Source of the DNA: Parietaria judaica
Lineage: Eukaryota > Streptophyta > Magnoliopsida > Rosales > Urticaceae
Length of the DNA: 64,000 nucleotides
Direction: 5' to 3'
Assembly (NCBI GenBank): GCA_954871525.1
Contig: OX940868.1
Coordinates: forward strand, 19,463,056 to 19,527,055
Shown here piece after piece: positions 1-13,449 of the stretch. The position numbers and the translations under genes were made by a program. Position 1 is the first letter of the stretch; each line of letters starts with the position of its first letter. Under the pieces are notes generated by a model that saw nothing but the letters and a program-made list of their open reading frames with translations, searched no databases and was not told the origin of the DNA.

Positions 1-1009
1 ATTTATTATAATAAATTTGTCAAAGTTGATCTTTATATCTTATGTTAATAATAATTAATATGTAATGAGCTAATAAATAGATCATATATTGTGGTTGTAG
101 TAATAATTTTATTATTATCATCATCAGTATATTGGTCTTAAATTGTTTATATTTGTTTACTTAAAATATAATTAATTTTTTCTAATTAAAGAAAAAGGTA
201 AAACTGAGACCTGGCTTTCGACCTATTTCTATCGGTCTGATTCCGGTTTCAGAAAAGCCATTCTCGTAAAAAAAAATGAATGATAAAAAAGCAGGCAACC
301 GCAAAATTTCTAAAATTAATTTTAAATGAAATTTGTAGCTATTTTTTAAGGCAATTTATAGCTATTTTTCTTCTTACGTAAAACCAGCAAAATCACATGC
401 AATTATTGAAGAATAGATAGACAAATAAATAATAAAAAGATTGAATGAAATCTATGTAGAGAAACATGAGTATGAAGTGTCAAACGAAAAGTCAAAGGCT
501 CTGTAAATTAATAAAAGAATATATAGAATAAGAAAAAGTCAAGAGAAGGTGTACAACAATACATTCAGTAGTTGAGGACAGCTTATAAATCTATATTAAT
601 TAATATTAGAAAGAAAACAATGACTTTATTTTACGTACCAAACTATCGCATCAATATTAGATAGTGTCATCCACTCATAGTGTTTAGCAAATAGCAACAT
701 AGATTAGATTGTATTATAATTAATTTTAGATAATCCACTTTTAGATTATTGGGGAATGAATTTGATCTCACGTGTTGGTTAATCTAAATGCAAATCCCAT
801 CAACCAAATTTGATTTAGTTTAATCAATGTGAAAGAAGAAAAAAAAAACATTTTAGTGTTTAAGGTAAGATCATTATTCATAAAAGAAAAAAAGAACACT
901 TTAAATTATATGTAAATAATTAATGATTTTATAATTCTTTTTTTTAATATATAACACTTACATTCGGTTGCTAAATTATAAATTTAAAGGAGTTTGAAAC
1001 TCGGTTATA
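1..1009. other. AT-rich spacer, nothing recognised
   Basis: Very AT-rich DNA with many A and T runs and no open frame resembling a protein. I see no RNA gene, no clear inverted repeats and no promoter tied to a gene. Confidence 0.6.
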
Positions 1010-1765
1010 TTATGTTAGACTCGTGATTTTAATTTTATGAGAATTAGTTTTAATGAGAAGGGCCGAAGAATTAATTTTACAAGATGTAATCAAAATCAAT
1101 AATGCTAATGTCGAAAAATGGATCAACACTAAAGCAGTTCAAGTCTTTATTTTGGGTTGGGCCCAATCTCTCCATGACGATCAAATTAGGCTTGAAGCTT
1201 TGATTCATCATTCTTGATAGGCCAAAAATATTTCCATAATTAACGCATTTGTCTTCGTATATGAGAAAACGAGAAAACATGAACTCAAAGGGGGTATGGA
1301 GGGGGTGCCTCCATATCCATCTTCGACGCTCAATATTAGTCGGGTATTTAAGTCGCAATATTTAAGAGAAAGAAAAAAGGAGGTTTTATCGCTTTAGAGA
1401 GCATTTTTTGTGAGTTGTTTCGAGTTTATTTGAGTTATCAGATTTATTGAAATGAGCTTCTATTTATAGAAGGGTGCAACGACCTCTTACTAACTAATAA
1501 TTACTTTGTTGGGCCCCTAAGCAATTAAGATATTGCTTGCGCGGTTCTCAGTGAGCGATACGCGATGCTTTTGATAAGTGATCAAAATGACTTTTAAAAA
1601 ATATATTCATGGGCCCATTTTTGCGGTATAAGTAACTAGACTCTTTTATTTACTTTTTTCGGGCCGAGTCTTGTTGATTTTTTGGGCTTTTAGCTGTTTT
1701 GGCCTCTTGGGCATGTTTTTTGGGCTGGGCTTAATTTCTCTGGGATCTTAAAAATAACCCATAAT
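1010..1765 (-). mobile_element. Probable degenerate LTR (retrotransposon remnant)
   Basis: Read on the minus strand, this block has the architecture of a plant LTR. It has a GGCCC-rich U3-like part beginning near 1765, a TATA box (CTATAAATAG, 1461-1470), then a leader rich in CTCTCTAAAG and the word GAGCGTCG near 1325-1335, a pattern often seen in R-U5 of plant LTRs. No second LTR, primer-binding site or target duplication could be fixed, so the borders are approximate. The minus-strand ORF of 93 codons inside it is not a recognisable protein. The next 800 bases (to about 2560) may belong to the same insertion. Confidence 0.35.
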
Positions 1766-3187
1766 ACCAATTGTATCCCTGCCTTATGTGCTTTGTTTGA
1801 TCTGTATCTGAACTTCTGAAGATCTTCTGACTTCCTGAAATCAGTTGTGCCATATATTGCCAAATGGTGACTTTATTGGATCATGGTTTTATGATTTCAA
1901 TCTCAGTTACTCAATGATTCTTTGTTGACCTATTTATGGAAAATTCTTGTCATATCCAATGTTATAACAACTGTAGGATATTTCAAGCAGGTCTATTAGT
2001 CGCACATGTCCAAATTCGTGCGCATCCTCAATCAAGCTCTGATTGAGTCGACCTCTCCATGCTTTTAACAAGAATGATGAGTTGTATCAAAGGAAGACCA
2101 TGCTCATTATTGCCTATGATTAAAGATTATCAAGGAGCTGAATCTTGTAATCAAGGCGTGAAGATTTGAATTGTGCATCTCCTAGATGTCCCGGCTGTTG
2201 AGGTCCTAAATCGATAGCACTTAGAGAGATATTCTGAGGAAAAAACCTTCAGGATAAGGCAATCGGTGATCACGAGTAATGTGAAGAAGAACGGGACGTT
2301 CACTGCTGGTTGGTGCAAGGAGATCTTTAGATTATCAAAAGTTCAAGTGGTGGATCAGTGGATGTCAAAACTAGTGGTGTAACATCAAGGGGTAGTTTCT
2401 TTTACGTTTTGGGCCCATACATATTACTATTTGTAATCATATCTTGTAATTTCTAGATTGATCAATATAAATGAGTGTCCCGTATAAATAAGTTTTCCAC
2501 AATGAATAGTCCGAACTATGTTAAAGAAAATTTATCGGACTAATGGTGTCCTTTTACATTTTACATTTTACGCACTTCACCTAATAATACTGCTAAAACT
2601 AGAAAATATGTTTGAATTTTGACGTGGCTTCTCTCATGTGCGAATGTGCTCACACTCTAGACATTGTCTCGTCTCGTCTATTTAGACTCGCCACCAGCTA
2701 GCTAATCACTAGCCAGCCTCGAAGCTTCACCGTCACCGACAAATAGACACGTGCCACGTGGCAACACATGCGTGGTGGGTCTCCATCCCTGCGACTGTGA
2801 GTGTGACTGACGCCCAATCCACCGTTCTGTTCAGCCCATCGTTTGTCTTCAATAATTTATTATTTAAATATAAATCGTTATTTTATTTTATAATTTCAAA
2901 CAGATATATTTATTTATACTTTATAAAATGTCAGGAAAAAGGAGTAAAAAAATATAAAACAACACGATGAGCTTTTGTTTACAACTTTATACGAGGTAAA
3001 GGTATGAAAGCAATAACGCATAATTTAATCTGTAAATCGTACTACTTTTTTTTTAATAAATAAAATCTTATTAATGATTTTTTATCTTAATTATTTTTTC
3101 CTGAAAATACCACCGACAGAATTTTGATTTGTGCATAATGCTTTTTAGGCCATCGAATTATTAAGAGCACCAAATCCTAAACTCTAG

Positions 3188-3218
<31 letters not shown>

Positions 3219-6200
3219 GGATATATAGATATATTTGTTTCATTAAAAATATATATACTTTGTTGCTAAAAATATTTCTAAACCTTTACACTTATAATTT
3301 TGCCAAATAGTTAAATATTATCACGCGAGTAAAAAATGATGTAATGTAAAATCTTCATTAAAAAAGGAAGTAAGACACGTTGAATTTTGTGCTTCAAATC
3401 TATTTATATTTCTTCTTATAGACCTAAGTTAAGAATTATTATAAATGAGGCGGAAATAAAATCAACCTTTATGGTTGCCATTATAATGCCATTATAAGAG
3501 CCGCTCATAAAATAAGGGCTAAGTAAAAAGAAATTTTAAGATCATCTTGTTATACAATTTAATATATCACAAATAATAAACATGTAATACATTATTCTAA
3601 ATAAATATACGAACAATAAAAATAAATCGTAAGGCCTTTCAACTAAAAATCACATAAATTTGTTGTTAATATATACAACTCTTATAATTAATAAACAGAT
3701 ATAAGAACTTTTTTTAAATATATTATACAACTTAATGTTTTTGTAATCAAAATTGTGTGTAAATACTTTTAACCGTTAGACATGTATAAGTCACGTGCTC
3801 AGTGAGATGACTAGAAATAACAATTTTTCACCTCTAAAAAATTGAAGAGTTAAACTCAAACTAAATTCACATAAGAAAAGCTAAAGTAATAAGCAAAAAT
3901 TATACAAAATCACTTTAAAGTGATGATTTAGCCTGTGAAAATATAATGATGTCATCAACAAGACAATGAGCCAATTACTGAATCACTAATGTATGTTCTC
4001 AGCTTTAACACTAACAACATAGTTTTCAAACCGAAAATGCTTCTTCCTCCTCGTAAATTTCTTTAATTTATAATTAGTTTGGAAATTCGGCGTCGTTTAT
4101 TCTCAAAGAAAAACGTTGCGCATACAACGATACCCTAAGCGAGAAAACATAAATGCAATGTCTAAAAAAATAAGTAGAGATATATGAAGATATAATTTCT
4201 TAAATTTCAAGGGGGGGCAAAACTCTATCTTATGAGGACGGACTAGGACCAGCAAGTGGGGGCTGTTGCCCCACTCGTCATAACATGGCTTAGCCACTGT
4301 ACCTATACATATACGGTAAATAAGACAAAATATCTCTCTTCACATATCTAGAAATATAAAATTATGATTTTTTACAATAATAATCTAGGATCTAAATTTT
4401 GGTTTCAATTTTGTCCGTACTCAGAATATTTTGAATCCGAAAAAGATAATAATTTTATTTTTTTGGATTTTGATTCAAAAACAGATTACGTTTTTTGGAC
4501 CAATCGAGACGGTTGGTATTTTTAAACCTTAAATTGATTAATTTTAAAAATTAAAAAACAGTTAAAACAAAAACGTAAGAATACTGAATACTTTTTATCC
4601 AAACTGATCGACATAATTTTTTAAAAGTAATTAAAAATCAAAACCAAATTTTTATGCTGAATTTTAATTCGATCCGGATCATGTTATTCTGGTTTCGAAT
4701 TTTAACAAAAATACCGAATTCAAAATTAGAAAACTAGTTGTCTTACTGTATTTACACCTTTATGTATATATCTGATACTTATACAGTTTGGAAATCGTCC
4801 CATCACGATCTCCCAACTTACTCTCTTTTGCACTTTGGGTTCAAAAGATCGATTGATTGTAAAGTTAAATCATGGATTTATTTAGTAGAGCAGACACGTG
4901 CATGCACATAACACTACCCAAGTTATTTAAAAATGAGCGGCATTGAATCAATTTAAGAAAAATTGTGACAAGAGTATCTATGTTCATTTTTTAGTAGATC
5001 GATAGATCTCATTCACTCTTTCGTTAGTTTTTTTTTTTTTTTTTACTATATTCATCAGTGATGATGTCAACAACACAAATTGTGATGTTATTGAGGACAT
5101 TAACCGAGAAATCGAGATAAAAAATGGGAAGGAAAATAAGAATTCGTGAATTTGGTCGTTTGAGTTTATTTGTTTATCTGTTGTTGACAATACATCATCA
5201 CTGACGAGGTTTATCGATCTGAAAAAAAAAACTTATGTACTTTCGCCATAATTTTTTATATTAACTTTAAGCCGTTCTATTTCAAAACAATATGAATAGT
5301 TTTGCCGCTAAAAAAACCAATCATTTATAACATGAATAATAAAAGAATAAACAAATACATTATCATTTTCTTCATTACAACAACAGTCAAGATAGTTCAA
5401 CTTCAACACGTGACGTGCAAATTATTATAATTTGACCATGCAATATTTATATCTCTATTTATCCACCGACTGTAATAAATTGCACCAGTTTATTTTGACT
5501 CACAATAATATGTCACTCATAATAAATAGAAGGAAAGCAATATGCATATCTCGAATTTACTCACCAATTTAATTCTATTCCACTTATGCAATCGTGATCG
5601 TTGATTGTGCATCGGACGGTTGAAACTGACTGAGATGGTAGCGGCTGTCTTCGACTGAAGATCATCCTATAGAAGGAAAGCAACGCGTGAACCGATAAGA
5701 ATAAAATACTGAGAATTGTGTTTGGTTCATTAGATTGGATTTTTTACCCGATTTTAGATAAGGAAAAAAAAATCGACCGGTTATTGCGAGTTTATCGTTG
5801 TTATATATAATTTCAAAAACTATAAAAAAAAAAAATATTTGTTCTTATGATTTATTAACGAGTAACAAAAGAATTCACTATAAATTATATTTTAAAGAAA
5901 AAAAGTGATAAATAATTGAAAAAAACCCACGATATTTTTACAAATATATTAAGAAAATACAAAGTATTCCGAAAAATATTTGTGATTAATGATTATTGCG
6001 TACAAACAACCAAACGAGCAAGATCTATGACTTTGGTATGGAATTTTTATTTTTTTTAGTCAAAATCCATCGTCAAAACGAAAATGTTATGTATTGTTCA
6101 GTAAAATAAATTAAAAATAATTATTCATTAAGTAAATCCATGCCAAAATAATATTAAGATGATTGAATTAGGAAAGTGTAGGAATCTATGTGATTGGGAC

Positions 6201-7006
6201 CAATTTATCTTCAGCTATACATTTAATAGATGCATGCATAGACATAACATGAAATGATATTAAACTCAAAAGTTCAAAAAATAAATAAATTATGAAGTGA
6301 TATTAATATGAAACATTATACTAAAATAATGCAAAAATTGCACTTTCTTCGTGACAAATAACGGAGAAACTTAATAAAAACGCTCGAAGGAATTCACGGA
6401 GAAACGTCAAATTCGACTAATATAGGTACTTATACCATTAATATCTAACATTAAGTGATTTACATATATAACAGTACAACCTCGTTAAATCAGTATTCGA
6501 TAATTTAATAGCTTCGTGTAAGTAATATTTTTGTACGATCTCAACTCTAGCTAAGATCATTAAATTATACTTTCATAAATTAATAAGTTCGATAATATAA
6601 TAAAAATTATAAGGTCTTGGAAACAATATTTAACTATTAAAGTAACACTTAAACATTGCCAAATTGCTTTTTTATTGGATTAGTATCGGGATAAATTTGA
6701 TCAAAATAATTAAACTACTAATCTGTTTAACTTAATTACTATATTTAAATAAGGAATATTTGTCATCTCTTTGTTCTCTGTCAGCGAACGGAAGCCATAT
6801 TAAGACAAAGTACAGTTCAATAATAATAATAATAATAGAAATCTGTAGTAAATTCTTTATTTTTCTATTTAAAGAAGTTATTCTCTCGACACGATTCCCA
6901 CATAAAAGTTTGGATATTTGTTCCATTTCATTGCCATTTGCAAGCTCTCTTCTTCCTTTTCACTCTCTGCTTCACTCCTTGCCTGCACATTTCCTTTTCC
7001 TTCCAG
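1766..7006. other. Gene-free AT-rich spacer and pectin acetylesterase upstream region
   Basis: 1766-2560 is less AT-rich than its surroundings and could be internal sequence of the adjacent LTR remnant, but no coding domain is visible. 3191-3217 is a (TA)n microsatellite. 6480-6600 carries repeated TTAATTTAATA-like words of the kind found at ends of old plant DNA transposons, too decayed to classify. 6900-7006 is a pyrimidine-rich stretch that is probably the 5' leader of the downstream gene. I see no gene here. Confidence 0.5.
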
Positions 7007-7127
7007 GTAACGTCAATGGCGGATTTGGCTTCTTCAGCTTCTTTAAGCAATGCACATACTTATTTATACCTCTGCTCAGTATCATATATATATATATGTA
7101 ATATATTCATATTATTTGATCTTGCAG
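7007..7127 (+). other. Putative intron in the 5' UTR of the pectin acetylesterase gene
   Basis: A CCAG|GTAACG donor at 7006/7007 and a TCTTGCAG-like acceptor ending at 7127, just 1 base before the start ATG at 7129, bracket 121 bases containing a (TA)n run. The arrangement fits a leader intron ending directly before the start codon. It is inferred from consensus only. The alternative is that transcription simply starts inside this interval. Confidence 0.45.
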
Positions 7128-7128
7128 A

Positions 7129-9272
7129 ATGGCAGAGGCAAGGTTAGGCCACCAATGGCTAGCTCTGCTTCTCTGTGCTCTGTTGCTTCTCCACGTGGAC
7201 GCCATTCCGGTCGGGATAACTTACGTCCAGAACGCCGTGGCCAAAGGCGCCGGTGAGGAATTCCGGCAATAACCTCGAAAAAACTCGGATTAAGAACCTT
7301 TTTTATTTTTTATTTGAAAGCGTGTTTGTTTGAGCAGTTTGCCTTGACGGGAGCCCGCCCGCGTATCACATGTCGCCGGGATCCGGTGCCGGGGTCGACA
7401 ATTGGCTGATTACTTTGGAGGTTCGATCTCTTGCTCTCAATGTTTGAGGAAGAAAAAAATCATGTGAATTCGTGATTAATTAGTTTAATTTCGGCTAAAT
7501 ATGTAACGGTCACGGGTTTTTCTCGCAGGGTGGAGGTTGGTGCAACAATGCAACGACGTGCCTAGCGCGCAGGGATGCGCGTCTCGGCTCGTCAAAGGCG
7601 ATGGTGAAGACGATGTCCTTCTCCGGGCTCCTAAGCAACAAGCAGAAGTTCAACCCCGGTAAGATTCTCCCTTCTATTCCGTTTCGATGCTTCGCAACGG
7701 TTTCCTCTCGTCTTGGTCGCTGAAATCTCGCGAATTTCATGTTAATTGGCAGACTTTTATGATTGGAACCGGATCAGAATCAGGTACTGTGACGGCTCGT
7801 CTTTCACGGGCGACGTTGAAGCAGTCAACCCAGCAACAAAACTTCATTACCGAGGCGCGAGGGTGTTTCGTGCGGTTATTGACGAACTATTTGCCAAGGG
7901 AATGAAGAATGCCAAGAATGTATCAAGCTTTTTAGCCGTTAGATTTTTCATTTGATCACGCTTCTTTTTGGATTTCTACTAACTCGGTTTTGAGGCCGTG
8001 ACTTCAGGCGGTTCTGACGGGTTGCTCGGCCGGCGGATTGGCGTCGATTCTCAACTGCGACCGGTTCCGATCGCTCCTTCCTTCTACGACCAAAGTGAAG
8101 TGCTTCGCAGACGCCGGTTTCTTCATTAACACGTAAGCGATTTCGTAGCTAGCGTCACACCGCCTTTAGTGTATATCAAAGCCGTTGCCTAAAACGGGGC
8201 CTTGGGAATCGACACACTGTTGAATGATTGAGTAAATTTCAAGAGAATCCTATTGTCAAAGATGGCTAAAAACTGTCATTCTGTGCTCGGTGACAGCAAG
8301 GACGTCTCCGGAGCGGCGCATATCCAGGAATTTTACAGCCAAGTCATCGCAACGCACGTGAGTTCGATATCCCGTCTCAAATCCATGCATTTTGATGAAG
8401 CTTTTCATTCTTCGATTATGGTTTAAGTCATTTTGACGCGTCTTTTGCAGGGCTCGGCGAAGAATCTGCCTGCGTCTTGCACCGCCAAAATGAGCCCGGG
8501 CCTCGTACGTTTTCCCTCCTCAATTCGAATCCCCGTGTTCTTTGATTACTCCTCGGTTCTCACACATTTTTTGTTTCCGTGATTTTCAGTGCTTTTTCCC
8601 GCAAAATGTGGCTCCGCAGATCCAGACACCGATCTTCTTCATAAACGCAGCCTACGATTCGTGGCAGGTTAGCTCGATTACGGTTCTTTCTTCAAGTCAA
8701 CCTCGACAAATTGATCGCAATCCGTCTTGTTGTTCATCAGATCAAGAACATTTTAGCGCCCGGTGTTGCCGACCCCCACGGGACGTGGCATTCGTGCAAG
8801 CTTGACATAAAGAAATGCTCGTCCAGCCAACTACAGACGATGCAAAGTACGAACAATTTTCCCGAACAATCTCCGTTGCCTTGCAATTCAAGTTAACCCT
8901 TCAATTTTCATCTGATCTCTCTCTGCAGCGTTCCGAACGCAGTTTCTGAGCGCTATAAGCGGCGTGAGCGGCAGCGCGTCGAAAGGACTCTTCATCGACG
9001 GGTGCTATGCTCACTGCCAAACCGAGATGCAAGAGACGTGGATGAGAGCCGACTCGCCCGTGCTCGGGAAAACGGTACAAGCTCGGTTTTAGCTTTTTGT
9101 TTCCCATGTTAAGCTCTCTTTTTTTTTTCGAGGACCTAAGCTCGGGTTTTGTTCGGATCTGCAGACGATTGCGAAGGCGGTCGGAGATTGGTATTATGAC
9201 CGGAGCGGGTTCCAGAAAATAGACTGTCCGTATCCGTGCAACCCCACTTGCCATAACCGGAACTTTGAGTGA
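7129..9272 (+). CDS. Pectin acetylesterase (plant CE13 / Notum-like family)
   Basis: Removes acetyl groups from homogalacturonan in the cell wall. Eleven exons: 7129-7252, 7338-7420, 7529-7658, 7753-7919, 8008-8132, 8297-8357, 8451-8504, 8590-8667, 8741-8846, 8929-9074, 9165-9272; all introns are GT-AG and the frame is open for 393 aa, usual for the family. The N terminus ([14 protein letters not shown]) is a signal peptide. Family landmarks follow in order: [17 protein letters not shown], the nucleophile motif GCSAGG (Ser about 175), AYDSW (Asp about 271) and [10 protein letters not shown] (His about 338), which together supply a Ser-Asp-His triad as in Notum-type hydrolases. The mature protein is cysteine-rich, consistent with secretion. 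The start is the first ATG after a good acceptor and leads directly into the signal peptide. Which numbered Arabidopsis PAE it matches is not resolved. Confidence 0.93.
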
Positions 9273-9910
9273 AACCAGACCTATAGATATAGTACATGTA
9301 TGTATTGCTTTAGCAAATACAAGAAGAAAGCGACTGATTAAGCACTATCCAATTCAATTATTGCAATTCAATTGTTGTTGGCTTAATCTTATAAAGTGGT
9401 TCAATTCAATCCATTGGATCTTTATTCTTCTAGGATTCAATTTTAAAAAGAAAAAAAATAAATAATCTAATCTGATTATAGTAACACTCGATAAATTGAA
9501 TAATCTTGATTAAATCATATTTTTTTTCCAATTGAAAGACACTATTAGATTAATATTCGAATCTTATATATTGCAAGATTAGAAAAATATACATTATTTT
9601 TAGCCTGTTAAGAGTTCGGATCGATGAAGATAATTTGCCGCATAAAAATTCATGCTTGCAATTTTTTTGAACTATATTCTCAATGTTTTTTTTACCAACA
9701 TATAGACTTAATATTTTATTATCTTTGAGTCTCCGTCATTAAGTGGAGAGCGATTGTTAAGTTTACGTTAAGTATATGATACGTGTTAATTTTATAAAAT
9801 TTCACTGAAGATTACTTTTATATTTCTTTAGTTTCATTTGAAAAATTAACATGAACTTTATTTATTGTTCATTTTGTGACGGAGGTTCAAAATTATATAT
9901 ATATATATAA
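9273..9910. other. 3' flank of pectin acetylesterase, AT-rich
   Basis: AT-rich sequence holding the probable 3' UTR (AATAAATAAT near 9459 could serve polyadenylation) and a short (TA)n run at 9894-9909. No gene seen. Confidence 0.5.
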
Positions 9911-10453
9911 GGGTTAATCCCGGCAAAAGTACCAATACTTACAAATAACGGACCAATAAGTTCCAATTCTTTTTTTAGTCCAGACAAAGTTCCGATTCTT
10001 TAGTTTTGTGTCCCTATAGGTACCTCCGTAAAAAAATTTGTCCTCCAACGTTACTCACGCCACGTAAAATTTTTGGTTTTGTATTCCAATGCTTTTTTTA
10101 CCCGAATAAAGTTCCAATTCTCTTGTTTTGTCTCCTCATATTACTTCCTTGAAAATTCCAAACCATGGATTATGCCGTTTTCGGCGTTGAATTAAAAAGT
10201 ACTTTTTCTCCCTTTTAAGTACATATCCACGATTATCTTTGATCGTCCAACTTTCCGATGGTTAATTTACACCGAAAATGTGGATAAAATTTTGTAACGG
10301 TGGCATGATTAACAATGGAGGACGATTTTTTTTTCGGAGGTACCAATAGGGACACAAAACTAAAGAATTGAAACTTTGTCCGGGCAATAAAAAGAATTGG
10401 TATTTATTGATCCACTTTTTGAAAGTATTAGTACTTTTTCCGGGATTAATCCT
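9911..10453. mobile_element. Non-autonomous DNA transposon with ~120-bp terminal inverted repeats
   Basis: The left arm 9911-10029 and the reverse complement of the right arm 10334-10453 align almost throughout. Both begin GG(G/A)TTAATCCCGG, then carry AAAGTAC(C/T)AATACTT, TCTTTAGTTTTGTGTCCCTAT and GGTACCTCCG. About 300 bases of unrelated, non-coding DNA lie between them. Long inverted repeats of this kind suggest a Mutator-like MITE. Because the flanks are AT-rich, an 8-10 bp target duplication could not be fixed, and the superfamily is therefore an inference. Confidence 0.75.
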
Positions 10454-11171
10454 ATAAAAAATAAATATTGAGTTTCTATGCCATAAAAAAAATATTATTT
10501 CTTGCAAAATATAAACATGAACTTTTTATGCGCATTATCTCAATGGAATAAGCTCGCTGTCTCAAATTAAGCTAGGGCCCATTATTGATCGAAATCCAAT
10601 CCAGCCCAATCAAGTAGAAATGATGAGTCCATAGTTACAATGTCAGAAAATATATATTTATGGCATAAGTATTCAATTTATATCAATTTCATTTCAGTGG
10701 CATATTCTCGATCTCAACAATAATGAAAAGTCACAATATAGTCCGTTACACAAGAAACACATGTACTTTCTAGGTCTACTACTTTAAAAGATTATTAGCT
10801 ATTTAATATTTTTATTAAATATAAATGTAAGAGTATCTTTGACTTAACATGTTTTTATTTGCACATGGACGAAATTGAATCTTGACACGATTGTGGCTTT
10901 TGAGTATAATTACCGGTAAATAATCCATTATGTATCATCCAACTTAACTTAGTGACAAAGATTTTTAGAAATATACCGAATCGCCAATAAATTGTGTGAA
11001 CTCATGAAGATCAATTTGATCCCACTTGTGATATACCAATGGCAATGTCATGCAAAGGGCATAAATGGAAGGAAAAAGAAAAATAAGTCTTGTCTGATCA
11101 TAAATAATTGGCCCAGCATATTGAAAAATCAAATATATAAATATTATATATATATACATCTATTCAGCTAA

Positions 11172-11202
<31 letters not shown>

Positions 11203-11954
11203 GTTGTTATTATTATTATTATTATGTATTAATCCCTGTAAAAATATTATTTATTAGTTTTTGGTTAACTAAAGTCTATAACTATATATTAGTCATAATT
11301 ATTTATTAATTACTAGTTAGTTATAAATATGCATTAATTAATCATACTACATAAATGAATATATATATATATATATATATATATAAGTCAGAAGGAAGAC
11401 TTACTAAATAATTTATTATTAGTAAGTAAATAAGCTCAAAAAGCAAAAAGACTGTAATCTCTTCAAGTACTTAAAAATCAAAGGGAAAACAAAAATTGAT
11501 GATAACTCAGTTATAATTATATGTTAATTACTTATTAATAACAGATATAAGTTTATTTATATCTACAAAAATCAAAAGGAAGACACCTGTAACTAATCTA
11601 TTATTATATAATTTTTTTAGTCAAATGTATGTGTGTCATATAATTATCAGTTGAATTACACATAAATTGATTCATTATAATATCACATACACATAGTGTA
11701 TATATATGTATACCGATACATATATTGATATAACGTGACAAAGTGGAAAACACGTTTATGAACATAATCAGCACTATTAAACCACAAACTTACAAATAAA
11801 AATAAAAATAAATAATTTCATACTTCAATTAATCTCTCACTATATCTTATTACACAAACTTCGAATTTAACTATACGACATTATATCGTGAGGGCACGAC
11901 CATGTCGAATTTCATTTATTTATTTATTTGCTACAAATCAAGCATTTGCACAAT
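10454..11954. other. AT-rich spacer with microsatellites
   Basis: Holds an (ATT)n tract at about 11172-11226 (interrupted once by TTGTTG) and an (AT)n tract at about 11359-11385. Otherwise it is AT-rich and without a recognisable gene. Its right end is the promoter region of the expansin gene. Confidence 0.55.
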
Positions 11955-11963
11955 TATATATAA
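11955..11963 (+). promoter_or_regulatory. Candidate TATA box of the expansin gene
   Basis: A TATATAAGG motif lies about 75-80 bases upstream of the expansin start codon, a spacing that leaves a short leader of roughly 40-50 bases. The assignment rests on position and consensus only, and surrounding DNA is AT-rich. Confidence 0.4.
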
Positions 11964-12036
11964 GGCATTGGAATAGTAGTTTATCAATGACAAAGGAAAA
12001 ATTAACAAAATAATTAGATTACAAGCTTTGAGAAAA

Positions 12037-13449
12037 ATGGCTTCTCTAGCTCGATTTCGGATCTTTATGAGCTTTTCATTGATCATGGTATGCGCCGCGG
12101 TCCGAGATTATGATGCCGCCGTCTACTACAAGCCGAGTGAGTGGCGCTCCGCTAATGCCACATTTTACGGGGACGAGTCTGCCCGAGAGACTTTGGGTAC
12201 GCAAAATTTGCAATATGATCTAAGAGCTTTTCATTTTCTTTTATTTTTTATTTCAAAGTGTTTTATAATTAAAATGATTGTTTAAAAATATTTTACAATC
12301 AATATTATACATGTTGAAAACAATGACAAAACAATGAAATCAAGCTCTAATATACTTAAGATACAAAGTTAAAAGTGCAAAAATCTAAAAATGAAATCTC
12401 CTAACGGAATTCATGATTCAGGAGGAGCGTGCGGGTACGGGAACTTGTTCGACAACGGGTACGGGAAGAGCACGGCAGCGCTGAGTACGACGTTGTTCAA
12501 CACCGGGTATTCATGTGGGCAATGCTTTGAGATGACGTGCGAGCAATCTAAGTGGTGTAAATCGGGCTCGGTCACCGTGACGGCTACCAACATTTGCCCT
12601 CCGAACTGGTCAAAGGACTCCAACGATGGCGGGTGGTGCAACCCGCCACGAGACCACTTCGACATGTCCAAGCCCGCTTTCATGGAGATCGCCGAGCCGG
12701 TTGCTGGATTTGTGCCCATTCAATACCGCCGGTACGTTACATTCGTCTTTTTCTAGTTCATGTGACAGAACATAAAAAAAAAAAAACAATTAAAAATTAA
12801 AATTTTATAAATTAATTGCCATAGTGAAAATATTCAAACAAGGAATACATTATGAACCAAATGAAGACCTGATAATCAATATTTTGATTCTAATTGTCTC
12901 ACCGTATATTTAATTTATATTTTTTAGCTTTATGATATTTCATTTGATAAAAAAAATGGCTACTTGCCAAACAAGGAATGTACATTATGAATCAAATTAA
13001 GCACCCATAAATTTCTATATATTTTTTATTTTTATAGATTAATACTATTTTTTTCAAAATATATTTATCATCGTCCGGGTTTGAATCTTGTGTCCGAACT
13101 ACTAGAGCTAATTTTAATAACTTTTTTTCCGTATAGTGTGCCTTGTGCAAGGACGGGAGGGTTGAGATTCGCCTTCCAAGGGAACGGATATTGGCTTCTA
13201 GTGTACGTCATGAACGTGGGAGGCAGCGGCGATATTGCCAGCATGGCAGTGAAGGGCGACAGAGGCCCGTGGATAAGGATGAGCCACAACTGGGGCGCTT
13301 CCTACCAAGCCTTCTCCGTGCTCGGAGGCCAATCTCTCTCCTTCAAGCTAACCTCCTACACCACCAAACAGACCGTTATCGCACGCAAGGTTGCCCCCGC
13401 CAATTGGCGCGTCGGGGCGTCCTACCCCTGCAAAGTCAACTTCCGTTGA
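12037..13449 (+). CDS. EXPA: Alpha-expansin
   Basis: Loosens cell walls by disrupting cellulose-glucan contacts without hydrolysis; secreted. Three exons, 12037-12196, 12422-12731 and 13137-13449, join in phase to 260 aa, the usual alpha-expansin size. The first ATG gives a signal peptide ([12 protein letters not shown]). The GH45-like domain shows [14 protein letters not shown], the Cys pattern [10 protein letters not shown] and GGWCNPP, and the conserved HFD motif at residues 132-134. The C-terminal CBM63-like domain begins after VPCARTGG and ends in the typical YPCKVNFR. The intron positions and [11 protein letters not shown] mark it as the alpha class. It is somewhat divergent from the commonest EXPA sequences: [13 protein letters not shown] stands where ATFYGGSDASGTM is usual. 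It therefore probably belongs to a minor EXPA subgroup, which I infer without alignment. Confidence 0.95.

Noticed and set aside
1077..1358. 93-codon minus-strand open frame
   Set aside because: Falls in the probable LTR remnant and shows no known domain.
6760..7147. Overlapping open frames upstream of pectin acetylesterase
   Set aside because: They begin at non-ATG codons in leader or intron DNA and do not continue the enzyme frame.
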